Shown: positions 15,955-25,431 of the stretch, one piece after another | Layout of the letters: the number at the start of each line of letters is the position of its first letter | How positions within the stretch are numbered: position 1 is the stretch's first letter | Assembly (NCBI GenBank): GCA_024280455.1 | Contig: JAJRQC010000092.1 | Coordinates: 1 to 38,250, forward strand | DNA: 38,250 nt | Reading direction: 5' to 3' | Source: Deltaproteobacteria bacterium | GTDB taxonomy: Bacteria; Desulfobacterota; Desulfobulbia; Desulfobulbales; Desulfobulbaceae | Program-made: the position numbers and the translations under genes | Notes under the pieces: model-generated | What the model was told of the DNA's origin: nothing | The model's database searches: none | What the model saw: only the letters and a program-made list of their open reading frames with translations

Positions 15955-17577
15955 TCAGGTCTTATTCTCCATCCCGATCAGGGCGGCGCCGATGGCATTG
16001 CCGGTTTCAAAGAGATCGGGAAAGGTAACCGTCGTCTGCAGCCGCTCGGCGACTCCCGGGAGAAAGGCCCGGGCTGCGGCCCCAATACCGATCAGGGGGA
16101 GTTTGAGCTTAAAATCGATGGAGAACAGTTCATTGTCCAAGTGATTGAGAAAAGGTGTTGACTGCTGTTCACCCCAGATAGAGCGACCAAGGTAGTCGAG
16201 GATGATTTTTTCGATGGTTTCTTCAGTGCGGGCAAGGGTCTGTCGGCACAGCGACTCCACTGTCAGGCCGAGTTGGGCCGCAAGGGCTTCGGCTCCTCTG
16301 GTTGCGGATTCGACATTACCGATATCCAGCAGGCCAAGAACATGGAGGGCATCGGTGGGGGTAAATCCTGTAATGGCGACTTTCTGCAGAAAAAGCAGAC
16401 GTTCAATGCGTTTTTCCAGAGTGATCCCGCTTATTCCGCTCTGCCGGGCAAGGGCTTCAGGTGTTAACGGCCCCTTGTCGGCCAGACAGGAAAGAATCGG
16501 ATCCTCAGGATCGACCATACCCGGTACCGGCAGAATCAACCCATCCCGGTTATCGCAGCCCAGCCAGTCGGCAGGATCGGGGATATCGGGCGTGGTCGCA
16601 AGCGGCTGGACTCTGGTCGGGAGCAAAGTAATTTTGCCCTCGTGATTGCAGGAGAGATGACTGTCACCACCTCCGGCAGCCGTGTACATGTCGATGGCTT
16701 CCACATGGGTCTGCCAGCGACCGATACGGCAGCCTTCAGTGCTCATGACCGGCTGTCCGTCTTTAAGCATGCAGACATCGGTCGTGGTTCCGCCGACATC
16801 GACCACCAGTGCCGTGTGTTCTCCAGTGGTTGCGCCGAATCTGGCGGTGGCGGCAGGACCGCTGGCCATGGTGATGGCTGCCCGCCGGGCAACTGTATCA
16901 AGGGCCACCCCCTGGCCGTCTCCGCAGATTATCGTCACCGGGCATTCCAGGCCTACCTTGTGCATGGAGCTTTGGACGGATGCCAGAAACTCAACCATTA
17001 ACGGCTGTAGCCGGGCATGGAGACAGGCGGTCGCCGCCCGTTCCCGCATTCCGGGATGGCTGCTGACCCGGTGGGAGCAGAAAACCGGCTTGGGATCAAT
17101 CAGGGAAATGGCCTTTTCAGCCACCAGTTCATGGGCCGGATTCTTGATCGACATTGCCCCGCAGACCGCATAGCTGTCCACTTCGTCTTTCAACCCCTGG
17201 AGGGTATCAATCAGATTTTCTATATCCAGCGGCTGTTCTTCTTTTCCCGAGATATCATGACCGCCCTTGAGAAAAATATTGGCCACAACCGGCAGCTTGA
17301 AATGACGAACATAGCCCAGGACAAACAACCCGACCCGGGCTCCCCGGTTTTCCACAACCGCGTTGGTGGCCAGGGTGGTGGAAACGGCAAGACATGCCAC
17401 GTCTGCTGCCTGGATCTCTTGGGAAAACAGGGCTGCCAGGGCATTGCCGACTCCGATACCGACATCATGATGGGTTGTCGGTTTTTTTGCCCAATGCACG
17501 ACCCTGCCTGTTTCGTTCTCCAGCAGAACCGCATCGGTGTAAGTGCCGCCGGTATCTATGCCTATGCAGTACTTCAT
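15955..17577 (-). CDS. Hydantoinase/oxoprolinase-family protein (ASKHA ATPase fold)
   Basis: 540 residues. The start KYCIGIDTGGTYTDAVLLE is the first ATP/phosphate loop of hydantoinase A/oxoprolinase proteins. STTLATNAVVENRGARVGLF, the mid-region MASGPAATARFG and VVDVGGTTTDVCML (second phosphate loop) follow in order. HyuA-type enzymes open cyclic amides such as hydantoins or 5-oxoproline using ATP. No HyuB partner is adjacent, and this shorter single-subunit form also occurs in proteins of unproven substrate, so the reaction is open. AAGGGG lies eight bases before the ATG. It follows tRNA-Asn on the same strand, separated by that gene's terminator. Confidence 0.85.
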   Translation of the reverse strand: MKYCIGIDTGGTYTDAVLLENETGRVVHWAKKPTTHHDVGIGVGNALAALFSQEIQAADVACLAVSTTLATNAVVENRGARVGLFVLGYVRHFKLPVVANIFLKGGHDISGKEEQPLDIENLIDTLQGLKDEVDSYAVCGAMSIKNPAHELVAEKAISLIDPKPVFCSHRVSSHPGMRERAATACLHARLQPLMVEFLASVQSSMHKVGLECPVTIICGDGQGVALDTVARRAAITMASGPAATARFGATTGEHTALVVDVGGTTTDVCMLKDGQPVMSTEGCRIGRWQTHVEAIDMYTAAGGGDSHLSCNHEGKITLLPTRVQPLATTPDIPDPADWLGCDNRDGLILPVPGMVDPEDPILSCLADKGPLTPEALARQSGISGITLEKRIERLLFLQKVAITGFTPTDALHVLGLLDIGNVESATRGAEALAAQLGLTVESLCRQTLARTEETIEKIILDYLGRSIWGEQQSTPFLNHLDNELFSIDFKLKLPLIGIGAAARAFLPGVAERLQTTVTFPDLFETGNAIGAALIGMENKT

Positions 17578-17601
17578 GGCTTCAGCCCCTTAGCGTACAA
17601 A

Positions 17602-17633
17602 TAAAAAAAGCCCGGTCTAAAAAAGACCAGGCT
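17602..17633 (-). terminator. Intrinsic terminator of tRNA-Asn
   Basis: On the minus strand AGCCTGGTCT pairs with AGACCGGGCT (one G-U) and is followed by seven T. It lies 12 bases past the tRNA-Asn 3' end. Confidence 0.85.
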
Positions 17634-17644
17634 CTAAAAAAAAA

Positions 17645-17720
17645 TGGCTCCTCGGGACGGACTCGAACCGCCGACAAGGTGGTTAACAGCCACCCGCTCT
17701 ACCAACTGAGCTACCGAGGA
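17645..17720 (-). tRNA. tRNA-Asn (GTT)
   Basis: A 76-nt cloverleaf: acceptor TCCTCGG/CCGAGGA, D-arm GCTCAGTTGGTAGAGC, anticodon arm GTGGCTGTTAACCAC with GTT, TPsiC arm GGCGGTTCGAGTCCGTC, and encoded CCA. All arms pair. A terminator follows. Confidence 0.97.
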
Positions 17721-17941
17721 ACACATGCTCAGATTTTGCCAATTATTAAAACATCTAAGGTGCATCTCTTCGGAATTCAAGAAAAATAGAGAAAGCCTGC
17801 ACCCGTATCCACAAGATGTTCGTAGATAACGAGGCAGTTAATTAGCACAGTGCCGAGGGCTCGTCAAGAGAAAGTTCAAAAAATGGTTGCGTTCAGTGTG
17901 AAAACCCGGTATCAGGTATGGTTTTCCTGCACATCCCGTGT

Positions 17942-18019
17942 CGGGGCGTAGCGCAGCCTGGTTAGCGCGCCTGCCTTGGGAGCAGGAGGTCGAGTGTTCG
18001 AATCACTCCGCCCCGACCA
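17942..18019 (+). tRNA. tRNA-Pro (TGG)
   Basis: A 78-nt cloverleaf: acceptor CGGGGCG/CGCCCCG, anticodon stem CCTGC/GCAGG around CTTGGGA (anticodon TGG), T-arm GAGTGTTCGAATCACTC, and encoded CCA. Its last 46 bases (17974-18019) recur at 19275-19320 with three mismatches, marking it as an integration target. Confidence 0.97.
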
Positions 18020-18029
18020 TTTATATATT

Positions 18030-18070
18030 AAAAAGCCAAGCACTTATACTGTGTTTGGCTTTTTCTTTTT
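18030..18070 (+). terminator. Terminator after tRNA-Pro
   Basis: AAAAAGCCAAGCAC pairs with GTGTTTGGCTTTTT (one G-U pair, 7-base loop), followed by TTTTCTTTTT. A related hairpin follows the duplicated tRNA end at 19331. Confidence 0.88.
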
Positions 18071-18186
18071 CCCGCCCCCTACCTGGCTGTTGACGTTTTC
18101 ATTTTTGTTATCAAGCAACCTCATTACACCCTGTAATATGGAGGAGGTAAAAAGAAACAAGCGGTACAGTCTCTTCTGATTTTCGC

Positions 18187-18215
18187 TTTAACCGCAGGTC
18201 TTAATATGGTACGAT
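18187..18215 (+). promoter_or_regulatory. Possible promoter of the toxin-antitoxin operon
   Basis: TTTAAC and TACGAT are separated by 17 bases and end 21 bases before the antitoxin ATG. Both boxes are weak, so this is tentative. Confidence 0.3.
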
Positions 18216-18236
18216 AAAAGGACAGGAGGTGTGACA

Positions 18237-18509
18237 ATGAATATTACAAGTGACATAAAGCCAATTACTTTCTTAAAAAATCGAGCTGCAGATGTTCTTC
18301 AACAAATCAACGAGACGCACCGTCCAGTTATCATAACTCAGAATGGTGAACCTAGAGCAGTTTTGCAGGATCCAGAGAGCTATGAAAACATGCGAAATGC
18401 CATAGGAATATTAAAACTGATGTCTCAAGGAGAGGAAGATGTTAAGCAAGGGAATGTAAAGTCCCAAGAGCAGTTGTTTCGTGATATTGAAAAAAAAATT
18501 AAGGCATAA
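18237..18509 (+). CDS. Phd/YefM-family antitoxin
   Basis: 90 residues. The N-terminal DNA-binding and dimerisation half has the Phd/YefM pattern (ITSDIKPITFLKNRAADVLQQ...HRPVIITQNGEPRAVLQDPESYENM). A charged helical tail (EDVKQGNVKSQEQLFRDIEKK) would wrap around the toxin. It neutralises a RelE/ParE-type toxin and represses its own operon. ATG 18237 is chosen because AGGAGG ends seven bases upstream; a GTG at 18231 is too close to that site. The toxin gene follows after an unusual 144-base gap filled by a palindromic insertion. Confidence 0.88.
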   Translation: MNITSDIKPITFLKNRAADVLQQINETHRPVIITQNGEPRAVLQDPESYENMRNAIGILKLMSQGEEDVKQGNVKSQEQLFRDIEKKIKA

Positions 18510-18514
18510 GGATG

Positions 18515-18645
18515 CCTTGAAAAATTAGGATTTTTGTTTGAGGTCAAGGCATGCACAAAATTTTACCAGAGGTATATGGTTGATATTCCGAGGATAAAAT
18601 TTTGTGCATAACGCAAAGGTCGGGCAAAAATACAATTTTTCAAGG
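18515..18645. repeat. 131-bp palindromic MITE-like insertion between antitoxin and toxin
   Basis: Perfect 12-bp terminal inverted repeats (CCTTGAAAAATT / AATTTTTCAAGG) extend inward with small mismatches. A perfect inner 13-bp pair (GCACAAAATTTTA at 18553-18565, its complement at 18595-18607) surrounds a 29-base loop. The element has no coding capacity. Its right edge supplies the AAGG of the toxin ribosome binding site. No target duplication is obvious. Confidence 0.7.
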
Positions 18646-18653
18646 TGGCCGTA

Positions 18654-18989
18654 ATGCAGAAAACGTATGAAGTTCTTTGGTCTGAAACTGCAGAAAATGA
18701 CCTCTTGAAAATTATTGAATATATTGCTCAAGACAATCCAGGTAATGCTTTAAAAATACTTGATAAAATCAAAGAAAAGGTTGCTGACCTATCTTTTTTC
18801 CCTGAGAAGTGCCGTATTGTACCGGAATTGTATAATCAAGGAATAACCTTGTACAGAGAGGTGGTTATTCCACCGTGGAGAGTGCAGTACCGTATCGCTG
18901 ATTCACAGGTGTTTGTTTTGTCGGTACTTGATTCCAGGCAAAATATTGAGGACGTCCTGTTGAGAAGGTTTACTCCGCACATTATTTGA
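18654..18989 (+). CDS. RelE/ParE-family toxin
   Basis: 111 residues with the RelE/ParE superfamily layout: YEVLWSETAENDLLKIIEYIAQDNPGNALKILDKIKEK, a mid-segment PEKCRIVPEL, the strand VVIPPWRVQYRIADSQVFVLSVLDSRQN and an Arg-rich end (DVLLRRFTPHII). The family either cleaves mRNA on ribosomes (RelE) or blocks gyrase (ParE); sequence alone does not decide. ATG 18654 has AAGGTGG six bases upstream; GTG 18645 would overlap that site. It pairs with the Phd/YefM antitoxin upstream, and a terminator follows. Confidence 0.85.
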   Translation: MQKTYEVLWSETAENDLLKIIEYIAQDNPGNALKILDKIKEKVADLSFFPEKCRIVPELYNQGITLYREVVIPPWRVQYRIADSQVFVLSVLDSRQNIEDVLLRRFTPHII

Positions 18990-18996
18990 CAGGGTA

Positions 18997-19027
18997 GAAT
19001 AACTCTACAGAAGAGTTATTCGTTTTT
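18997..19027 (+). terminator. Terminator of the toxin-antitoxin operon
   Basis: A perfect 10-bp stem (GAATAACTCT / AGAGTTATTC) with a 5-base loop is followed by GTTTTT, eight bases after the toxin stop. The remaining 19028-19274 holds no gene I can recognise. Confidence 0.85.
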
Positions 19028-19274
19028 AACGATCCTGTTAACGTTTATCCGAAAATCGCCCTCAAAGATGGAACTTTTTAGGCTATTTTCATCGTTGGTT
19101 GTGGCTGTGACCTGTATAACCCGGAGTCTGCGCTTTGCTCCGCTTACCTGGTCCAGCCATGCTGGTTTATTTGACGAAATAAGTAGGGGTAAATCAAAAT
19201 CGATACTTCAGGTGACTGGTTAATTATCCGGTAATAATGGAAAGTTGTAGGCTCACGATTTTCAACGCCCATTG

Positions 19275-19320
19275 CCTTGAGAGCAGGAGGTCGAGTGTTC
19301 GAATCACTCAGTCCCGACCA
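19275..19320 (+). repeat. Duplicated 3' end of tRNA-Pro (att-like site)
   Basis: 46 bases match the tRNA-Pro 3' half (17974-18019) at 43 positions, from the anticodon loop through CCA, in the same orientation. No 5' half is present, so it is not a tRNA gene. Such partial copies mark the far end of elements integrated into tRNA genes. The 1.3 kb between the copies carries the toxin-antitoxin pair but no integrase. Confidence 0.8.
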
Positions 19321-19330
19321 GTTATAGATG

Positions 19331-19370
19331 AAAAAGCCGGACACCCGTGTGGTGTTCGGCTTTTTCTTTT
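19331..19370 (+). terminator. Terminator after the duplicated tRNA-Pro end
   Basis: AAAAAGCCGGACACC pairs with GGTGTTCGGCTTTTT (one G-U pair), then TTTTCTTTT. It is probably the original tRNA-Pro terminator, displaced by integration. 19371-19542 shows no gene. Confidence 0.85.
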
Positions 19371-19542
19371 GGGATTACCATTATAGCTCAACCCGGCAAA
19401 GGACAATTGAGGGGGAGCGGAGTTTGATTGGCAACCGGTTTTTTGGGCCCACGGCACTCCTGCCAGCGCAGTCATTAGAGGGTTTTTCCCCTTCTTTCCG
19501 GTTTTTTCTCACTTTCTTCTTTTTTTATGGCATAGTTCCGTC

Positions 19543-20034
19543 ATGGCCGATGAGACGTTATTGAAAAAATATCACCTGTTTTTTCCCGGTGACAGTTATC
19601 ATGCTGAAGATTTTGATGCCGCTGTTGACAGCGGCGACATCATCATCGATCCGGAGAAAATAGTGAATCTGCTGCAGAGCACATTGCACGATGAGGCCAT
19701 CCTTGAGGTTGAGCTAGATGACTTAACGCGTATTTTTTTCTGCCGGGTCCTTGATCACACCCCTGAGCTGGAAGAAGTGGAAGCAGACGGCGTGGTCATG
19801 TTGGTTGAACCTGAGTATACTAAGGCCGAATATCTGGCCGAGCAGGATCATGTGGTCATTACCCCCCTTGAGCCATCCATTGGCAATTATCTTATCAGTA
19901 CTGTTCACAGAGTTCTTCTCCGTATTCTCAGTAGTAAGTGTGCCTTTGAGCTGGGCTGTTTTTTGATGAAAAAATCAGAGTCCGTGGAATGCCGGTTCTG
20001 CAGTGTTCATTTCCACAAGTTGTCCGGCAGGTGA
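19543..20034 (+). CDS. PilZ (YcgR-like) c-di-GMP effector, N-terminal part before a frameshift
   Basis: The first 144 residues form an acidic, beta-rich domain (FFPGDSYHAEDFDAAVDSGDIIIDPEKIVNLLQ...) like the region preceding PilZ domains in YcgR-type proteins. The frame runs on to 20034, but the residues after MKKSES (about 19977) are not family-like. Re-reading one base back at the A6 run (19969-19974) gives MKKIRVRGMPVLQCSFPQVV and continues straight into the PilZ frame. No clear ribosome binding site precedes ATG 19543. The two frames were almost certainly one ~301-residue gene. A real mutation, phase variation or base-calling error are all possible. Confidence 0.65.
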   Translation: MADETLLKKYHLFFPGDSYHAEDFDAAVDSGDIIIDPEKIVNLLQSTLHDEAILEVELDDLTRIFFCRVLDHTPELEEVEADGVVMLVEPEYTKAEYLAEQDHVVITPLEPSIGNYLISTVHRVLLRILSSKCAFELGCFLMKKSESVECRFCSVHFHKLSGR

Positions 20035-20447
20035 AAGGAGCCAGGGCCTATAGGGCAAAAATTCCTAAAGAAATGGAATTACTTGTCCAGGTACATCGGC
20101 AGGGAAAACGAGAGGGGTTTGCCACCTGTCCGATCGACATCAGTGTTGAGGGGATGCTGCTCGTTGATCCATCAGGCAAGTACACCACCATCCAAGAGGA
20201 AGAAAAAATTCGGATGGAACTGTATTGGCCTAAAGGCCGGAGCTTAAAAGTAAGTGCCAGGGTTATTCATGTCAGTCAGTTGCGTGATAAAGAGGGAATC
20301 CAGTACTGCTGCGGCATCCAGTTTGATCTTGCGACCCGGTCCCTGGCCAGGGAAATTGAGCTGCTGGTTGCCGGGGTTCAGCGCAGGCGGCTTCGGGAGT
20401 TGTCTGACATCAGCGATGAATTCGGGGTGGATTTTGTCAACTGGTAA
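19989..20447 (+). CDS. PilZ-domain c-di-GMP binding protein, C-terminal part
   Basis: The PilZ fold is recognisable: RAYRAKIPKEMELLVQV is the start (the place of the RxxxR motif, here R-A-Y-R), followed by CPIDISVEGMLLV, which fills the (D/N)xSxxG motif with the Asp, Ser and Gly in place. Later strands are IRMELYWPKGRSLKVSARVIHV and YCCGIQFDLA. PilZ proteins bind cyclic di-GMP and adjust motility or polysaccharide export. ATG 19989 lacks a ribosome binding site and lies inside the upstream frame. It is probably expressed only as part of the longer frameshifted protein. Confidence 0.7.
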   Translation: MPVLQCSFPQVVRQVKGARAYRAKIPKEMELLVQVHRQGKREGFATCPIDISVEGMLLVDPSGKYTTIQEEEKIRMELYWPKGRSLKVSARVIHVSQLRDKEGIQYCCGIQFDLATRSLAREIELLVAGVQRRRLRELSDISDEFGVDFVNW

Positions 20448-20537
20448 GGACGTGGGGCTTTTTTTTAGAGCACAAGGCGGTGAGTAGCCAGGCTTTTGTT
20501 GTTTCGCCGTAAGAGTTCACCAAGGGCGGCGGGAGTT

Positions 20538-21674
20538 TTACGCCTTGTCAATGGCTGGTTTGTACTCTTTGAGGTAAATCTCCGAAAGGGTGAGAAAGGC
20601 GGTAACAATAAGTGGCCCGTATATAATTCCCAGAATGCCGAACAGGCTCATCCCGCCCAGGATAGAGAGCAGTACCAGCAGGGTATGCATTTTGACCTGA
20701 CTGCTGACAAATTTTGGTTTTAACAGATATTCTACGGAAAAAGAGAGCAGGGCATAAAAGACTAGGGTCATGATTGCCTGGCCGGGATAACCGTTCAAGA
20801 AGAGAAGTGCAGCGGTCGGTATTAAGATTGCACCGATGCCGAAGATGGGAAGAAACGCGAATACTGCCATAACGGTTCCCCAGAGAACTGGAGAGTTCAG
20901 GCCGAGCAGAGTAAAGAATATCCCGCCCAGAACACCCTGTAACAGCCCGCTGATACCATTGCCGACCAGGATTACCCCGGAAATCTCCATAAACTTATTC
21001 ATGAGGAGTTTGTCCTGTTCCGGAGGCAGGGGGGACAGACGGGTCAAAAAGTCGATGAGTCGGTCGATCTCGATCAGCAGGAAAAAAATGACCATGATCA
21101 GGATGCAGAACTGAACGACAAAGCTCATAATGTTGGCTGCCCAGGCCGAGGCCTTTTCGTAAATAAAAAGCCCGGTGCTCTTGCTCAGGTCGGAAATCAG
21201 CCGGGTCACATCCGAGGGCTCAACATTTATACCAAATCCGGCGAGTAGCTCTTGTGCCCGTCCGGCCAATGTATTATTCTGTAAAGATTGTTGCAGCTTC
21301 ATTAAAAGGTTGCTGTCCCGGCCCCAGTGGAACAGGTTGAGGGCCTCTGAAGAAAGGGCACCTATGCAAAAGGTCAACGGGACAAAGACAATAAAAAAGA
21401 TAAGGGTGCACGTGAGGGCGGAGGCCATCCACGGTGAAACCCATCTGCACAACCAGAGATGCACGGGCCGAAAGATGCCGGCCAGGAGAAAGGCCAGAAC
21501 CAGTAACTGCCAGAAGGGCCAGAGCAGCCAGCCCAGAAGCAGCGTTACGATCAGAAAAATCAGAAGAAAATACTTTGCCGACAGCGTGGTCAGCATTCTG
21601 TCGACGCTCTCTGAGGTCAGGTGATTTTCACCCCTGATCCGGATGTCTTTTTTTTCTTGCTCGTTACCCTGCAT
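20538..21674 (-). CDS. AI-2E family (PerM/YdiK-like) membrane transporter
   Basis: 378 residues with the AI-2E exporter-like topology: paired N-terminal helices (KYFLLIFLIVTLLLGWLLWPFWQLLVLAFLLAG, broken by WP), a long polar middle segment, then helices SFVVQFCILIMVIFFLLIEI, ISGLLQGVLGGIFFTLLGL, and a C-terminal block ending GILGIIYGPLIVTAFLTL, where the (G/P)GPL motif is the family signature. Members are implicated in export of signals or solutes, or in Na+/H+ antiport, so the substrate is open. It is monocistronic and divergent from ilvE across a 148-base gap. Confidence 0.85.
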   Translation of the reverse strand: MQGNEQEKKDIRIRGENHLTSESVDRMLTTLSAKYFLLIFLIVTLLLGWLLWPFWQLLVLAFLLAGIFRPVHLWLCRWVSPWMASALTCTLIFFIVFVPLTFCIGALSSEALNLFHWGRDSNLLMKLQQSLQNNTLAGRAQELLAGFGINVEPSDVTRLISDLSKSTGLFIYEKASAWAANIMSFVVQFCILIMVIFFLLIEIDRLIDFLTRLSPLPPEQDKLLMNKFMEISGVILVGNGISGLLQGVLGGIFFTLLGLNSPVLWGTVMAVFAFLPIFGIGAILIPTAALLFLNGYPGQAIMTLVFYALLSFSVEYLLKPKFVSSQVKMHTLLVLLSILGGMSLFGILGIIYGPLIVTAFLTLSEIYLKEYKPAIDKA

Positions 21675-21822
21675 ATTCTCTTTTTGTATTGAATCGTATT
21701 TTTTGAGTATTGTACCTGCTTGGTCAAAAAATGAAACCTAAACCGCATGGTGCAGACGCAGGCGCCATTGACCTGGATATACGTTTGAATTTTTTTGCAG
21801 AAATGAACAGATAGGAAAAAAC

Positions 21823-22908
21823 ATGTTGAGTATGGAACTTGAAATAGGGGTGCAGAAGGCCGTACCTGAACAGTTGAAGAAAAAGCCGGATCAGACGGCG
21901 CTTGGATTCGGTCAATATTTTACCGACCATATGTTTATCATGCGCTGGACTCGTGAACAGGGCTGGCATGATGCAAAGATTCAGCCCTACCAGAATTTTT
22001 CCATGGATCCTGCGGCCATGGTGTTCCATTATGGCCAGGCTATTTTTGAAGGATTGAAGGCGTACCGCGGCAAAGATGACGACATTCTTCTGTTCAGACC
22101 GGAAAGCAATTTTAAACGGATGAATCAGTCCGCAACCAGGATGTGCATGCCCCGGGTGCCGGTTGATCGTATGTTAAAGGCACTTAAGGCCTTGGTTTAC
22201 CTTGATCGGGACTGGATACCGACCGCCGAGGGCGCGACACTGTACCTGCGTCCGACCATGATTGCCTCTGAACCGGCTCTGGGGCTGCGGCCATCCGATG
22301 AATATCTCTTTTTTGTTCTGGCAAGCCCTGTCGGCGCCTATTATCCGGAAGGATTCAATCCGGTCAAGATCTACGTGGAAGACACCTATGTCCGTGCCGT
22401 TCCAGGTGGTGTCGGCGAGGCCAAGACGGCCGGAAATTATGCGGCCAGCGTCAAGGCGCTGACCGAATCCCAGCGCAAGGGGTACAGTCAGGTCCTGTGG
22501 CTGGATGCTCTGGAGCATAAGTATATAGAAGAGGTCGGGACTTCAAATGCCTTTTTTGTCATAAACAATGAGCTGGTCACTCCGCCGCTTGGCGGCACAA
22601 TCCTGCCTGGAATTACCCGGGATTCCGTTCTCCGGCTGGCTAAAGATTGGGGGATGACGATTAACGAACGGATGATCAGTATCGACGAGGTTCTGACAGG
22701 TGCCGAAGACGGCAGCCTGCAGGAGGTGTTTAGTACCGGTACCGCTGCGGTTATATCGCCTCTGGGAGAACTCTGCTACAAGGGAAAGACCATCCTTGTC
22801 AACGAAGGCAAGGCCGGTCCGGTTGCCCAGCGCCTCTATGACGAGCTGCAGGCAATCCAGTTTGGTGAGCGGAAAGATCCTCACAACTGGATGGTTAGAG
22901 TCGCTTAA
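21823..22908 (+). CDS. ilvE: Branched-chain amino acid aminotransferase (class II)
   Basis: A 361-residue fold-type IV PLP enzyme. It has the class II BCAT opening (TALGFGQYFTDHMFIMRW), MVFHYGQAIFEGLKAYRG, FRPESNFKRMNQSATRMCMP and the catalytic Lys201 within GEAKTAGNYAAS. EEVGTSNAFF and STGTAAVISP carry the PLP phosphate and ring contacts. It interconverts Leu, Ile and Val with their 2-oxoacids using glutamate/2-oxoglutarate. AGGAA lies seven bases upstream of ATG 21823. The gene stands alone. Confidence 0.93.
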   Translation: MLSMELEIGVQKAVPEQLKKKPDQTALGFGQYFTDHMFIMRWTREQGWHDAKIQPYQNFSMDPAAMVFHYGQAIFEGLKAYRGKDDDILLFRPESNFKRMNQSATRMCMPRVPVDRMLKALKALVYLDRDWIPTAEGATLYLRPTMIASEPALGLRPSDEYLFFVLASPVGAYYPEGFNPVKIYVEDTYVRAVPGGVGEAKTAGNYAASVKALTESQRKGYSQVLWLDALEHKYIEEVGTSNAFFVINNELVTPPLGGTILPGITRDSVLRLAKDWGMTINERMISIDEVLTGAEDGSLQEVFSTGTAAVISPLGELCYKGKTILVNEGKAGPVAQRLYDELQAIQFGERKDPHNWMVRVA

Positions 22909-22957
22909 GCAAAGTTTTTTTTCCAGCTGAAAATTTTCTCTTTTTTTTCAATATATT

Positions 22958-22980
22958 GGCCGGAAATTTTTTTTCCGGCC
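22958..22980. other. Perfect hairpin in the ilvE-groES gap
   Basis: GGCCGGAAA and TTTCCGGCC form a 9-bp stem with a T-only loop, 50 bases after ilvE. T-rich sequence precedes rather than follows it on this strand, so it is not a standard terminator. In the rest of 22909-23145 I see no CIRCE element and no convincing heat-shock promoter. Confidence 0.45.
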
Positions 22981-23145
22981 ATGCCCTTGATTTTTCAAAA
23001 ACCATCACTATTGTTTTGCGCAGTCTGATGACTGAAACTTCGTTTTCGTCCAGCCGATGGGCTTGAGCCGGTAGCTGGATACGAGCTTTCATTTCGGCTC
23101 AAACATTTATTTAACCCCAAATTAATTTAACAGGGAGGATTGTCC

Positions 23146-23433
23146 ATGAAGATTCGTCCATTGAATGACCGCATACTGGTCAAAAGATTGGAGGAAGAGG
23201 GAAAAACCGCAGGTGGAATCATTATTCCGGACTCTGCCAAAGAAAAACCGGCTGAGGGCGAGATTGTCGCTGTTGGTCCCGGTAAACTCAACGACGCCGG
23301 TGAACGTGTTGCCATGGATGTCAAAGACGGCGACCGTGTCCTTTTTTCCAAGTACGGTGGAACTGACGTCAAGCTGGACGGTGAAGATTATCTGATCATG
23401 CGCGAGGATGATATCCTGGGCGTGATTCAGTAA
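23146..23433 (+). CDS. groES: Co-chaperonin GroES (Hsp10)
   Basis: 95 residues with all hallmark segments: [14 protein letters not shown] start, the mobile loop ending [13 protein letters not shown], and the C-terminal [14 protein letters not shown]. It caps the GroEL chamber during ATP-driven folding of cytoplasmic proteins. ATG 23146 follows GGGAGG by eight bases; a TTG six bases further up is less likely. It is 42 bases ahead of groEL in one operon. Upstream control could not be identified. Confidence 0.97.
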   Translation: MKIRPLNDRILVKRLEEEGKTAGGIIIPDSAKEKPAEGEIVAVGPGKLNDAGERVAMDVKDGDRVLFSKYGGTDVKLDGEDYLIMREDDILGVIQ

Positions 23434-23472
23434 GTAAAAAAGACTGTAAATAGATCGATACAAGGAGAATAG

Positions 23473-25140
<1,668 letters not shown>

Positions 25141-25171
25141 ACCCCCTGTCTGCCACAACGAGCTGTGCCCG

Positions 25172-25212
25172 GGTCCTTTCCCCGTTTCATACGGGGAAAG
25201 GACCTCTTTTTT
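25172..25212 (+). terminator. groESL terminator
   Basis: A perfect 14-bp stem (GGTCCTTTCCCCGT / ACGGGGAAAGGACC) with a 5-base loop is followed by TCTTTTTT, 31 bases after groEL. Confidence 0.95.
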
Positions 25213-25264
25213 GTCCAGTGAGAGAGGAAAAGAATACACAGCGGAGTAAATTCGCGCTTTCCTG

Positions 25265-25292
25265 TTGACAAATGGGAAGATATTTTTAATAT
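25265..25292 (+). promoter_or_regulatory. Promoter of tRNA-Met
   Basis: A perfect TTGACA (25265-25270) with TAATAT 16 bases downstream (25287-25292) lies 31 bases before the tRNA. A small palindrome (ACGGTTC/GAACCGT) sits between. Confidence 0.6.
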
Positions 25293-25323
25293 TGCACGGT
25301 TCAAACGAACCGTTTTACATATA

Positions 25324-25400
25324 GGCGATGTAGCTCAGCTGGTTAGAGCACACGGCTCATATCCGTGTTGTCCGGGGTTCAAGTCCCTGCATCGCCACCA
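25324..25400 (+). tRNA. tRNA-Met (CAT)
   Basis: A 77-nt cloverleaf: acceptor GGCGATG/CATCGCC, D-arm GCTCAGCTGGTTAGAGC, anticodon stem CACGG/CCGTG around CTCATAT (anticodon CAT), T-arm CGGGGTTCAAGTCCCTG, and CCA encoded. It looks like elongator Met; a lysidine-modified Ile tRNA with the same anticodon is possible. Its 3' end is the left boundary of an island. Confidence 0.95.
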
Positions 25401-25403
25401 GAA
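25384..25403 (+). repeat. attL-like site at the tRNA-Met 3' end
   Basis: TCCCTGCATCGCCACCAGAA, covering the last 17 bases of the tRNA and three beyond, recurs exactly and in the same orientation at 36806-36825. This is the pattern left by tyrosine-integrase insertion into a tRNA gene. Confidence 0.85.
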
Positions 25404-25431
25404 TATAATCCGGCAACGTCCGGTGAGATAT

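Noticed and set aside
19275-19320. A second tRNA-Pro gene
   Set aside because: Only the 3' half is present; no acceptor 5' strand or D-arm lies upstream.
19144-19344. 66-codon minus-strand frame reading SGLSDSNTRPPALKA
   Set aside because: This is the antisense reading of a tRNA 3' end, a common false gene.
22909-23145. CIRCE operator or heat-shock promoter before groES
   Set aside because: No TTAGCACTC-type inverted repeat is present, and the CTTGAT/CCAT pair found has wrong spacing for sigma-32.
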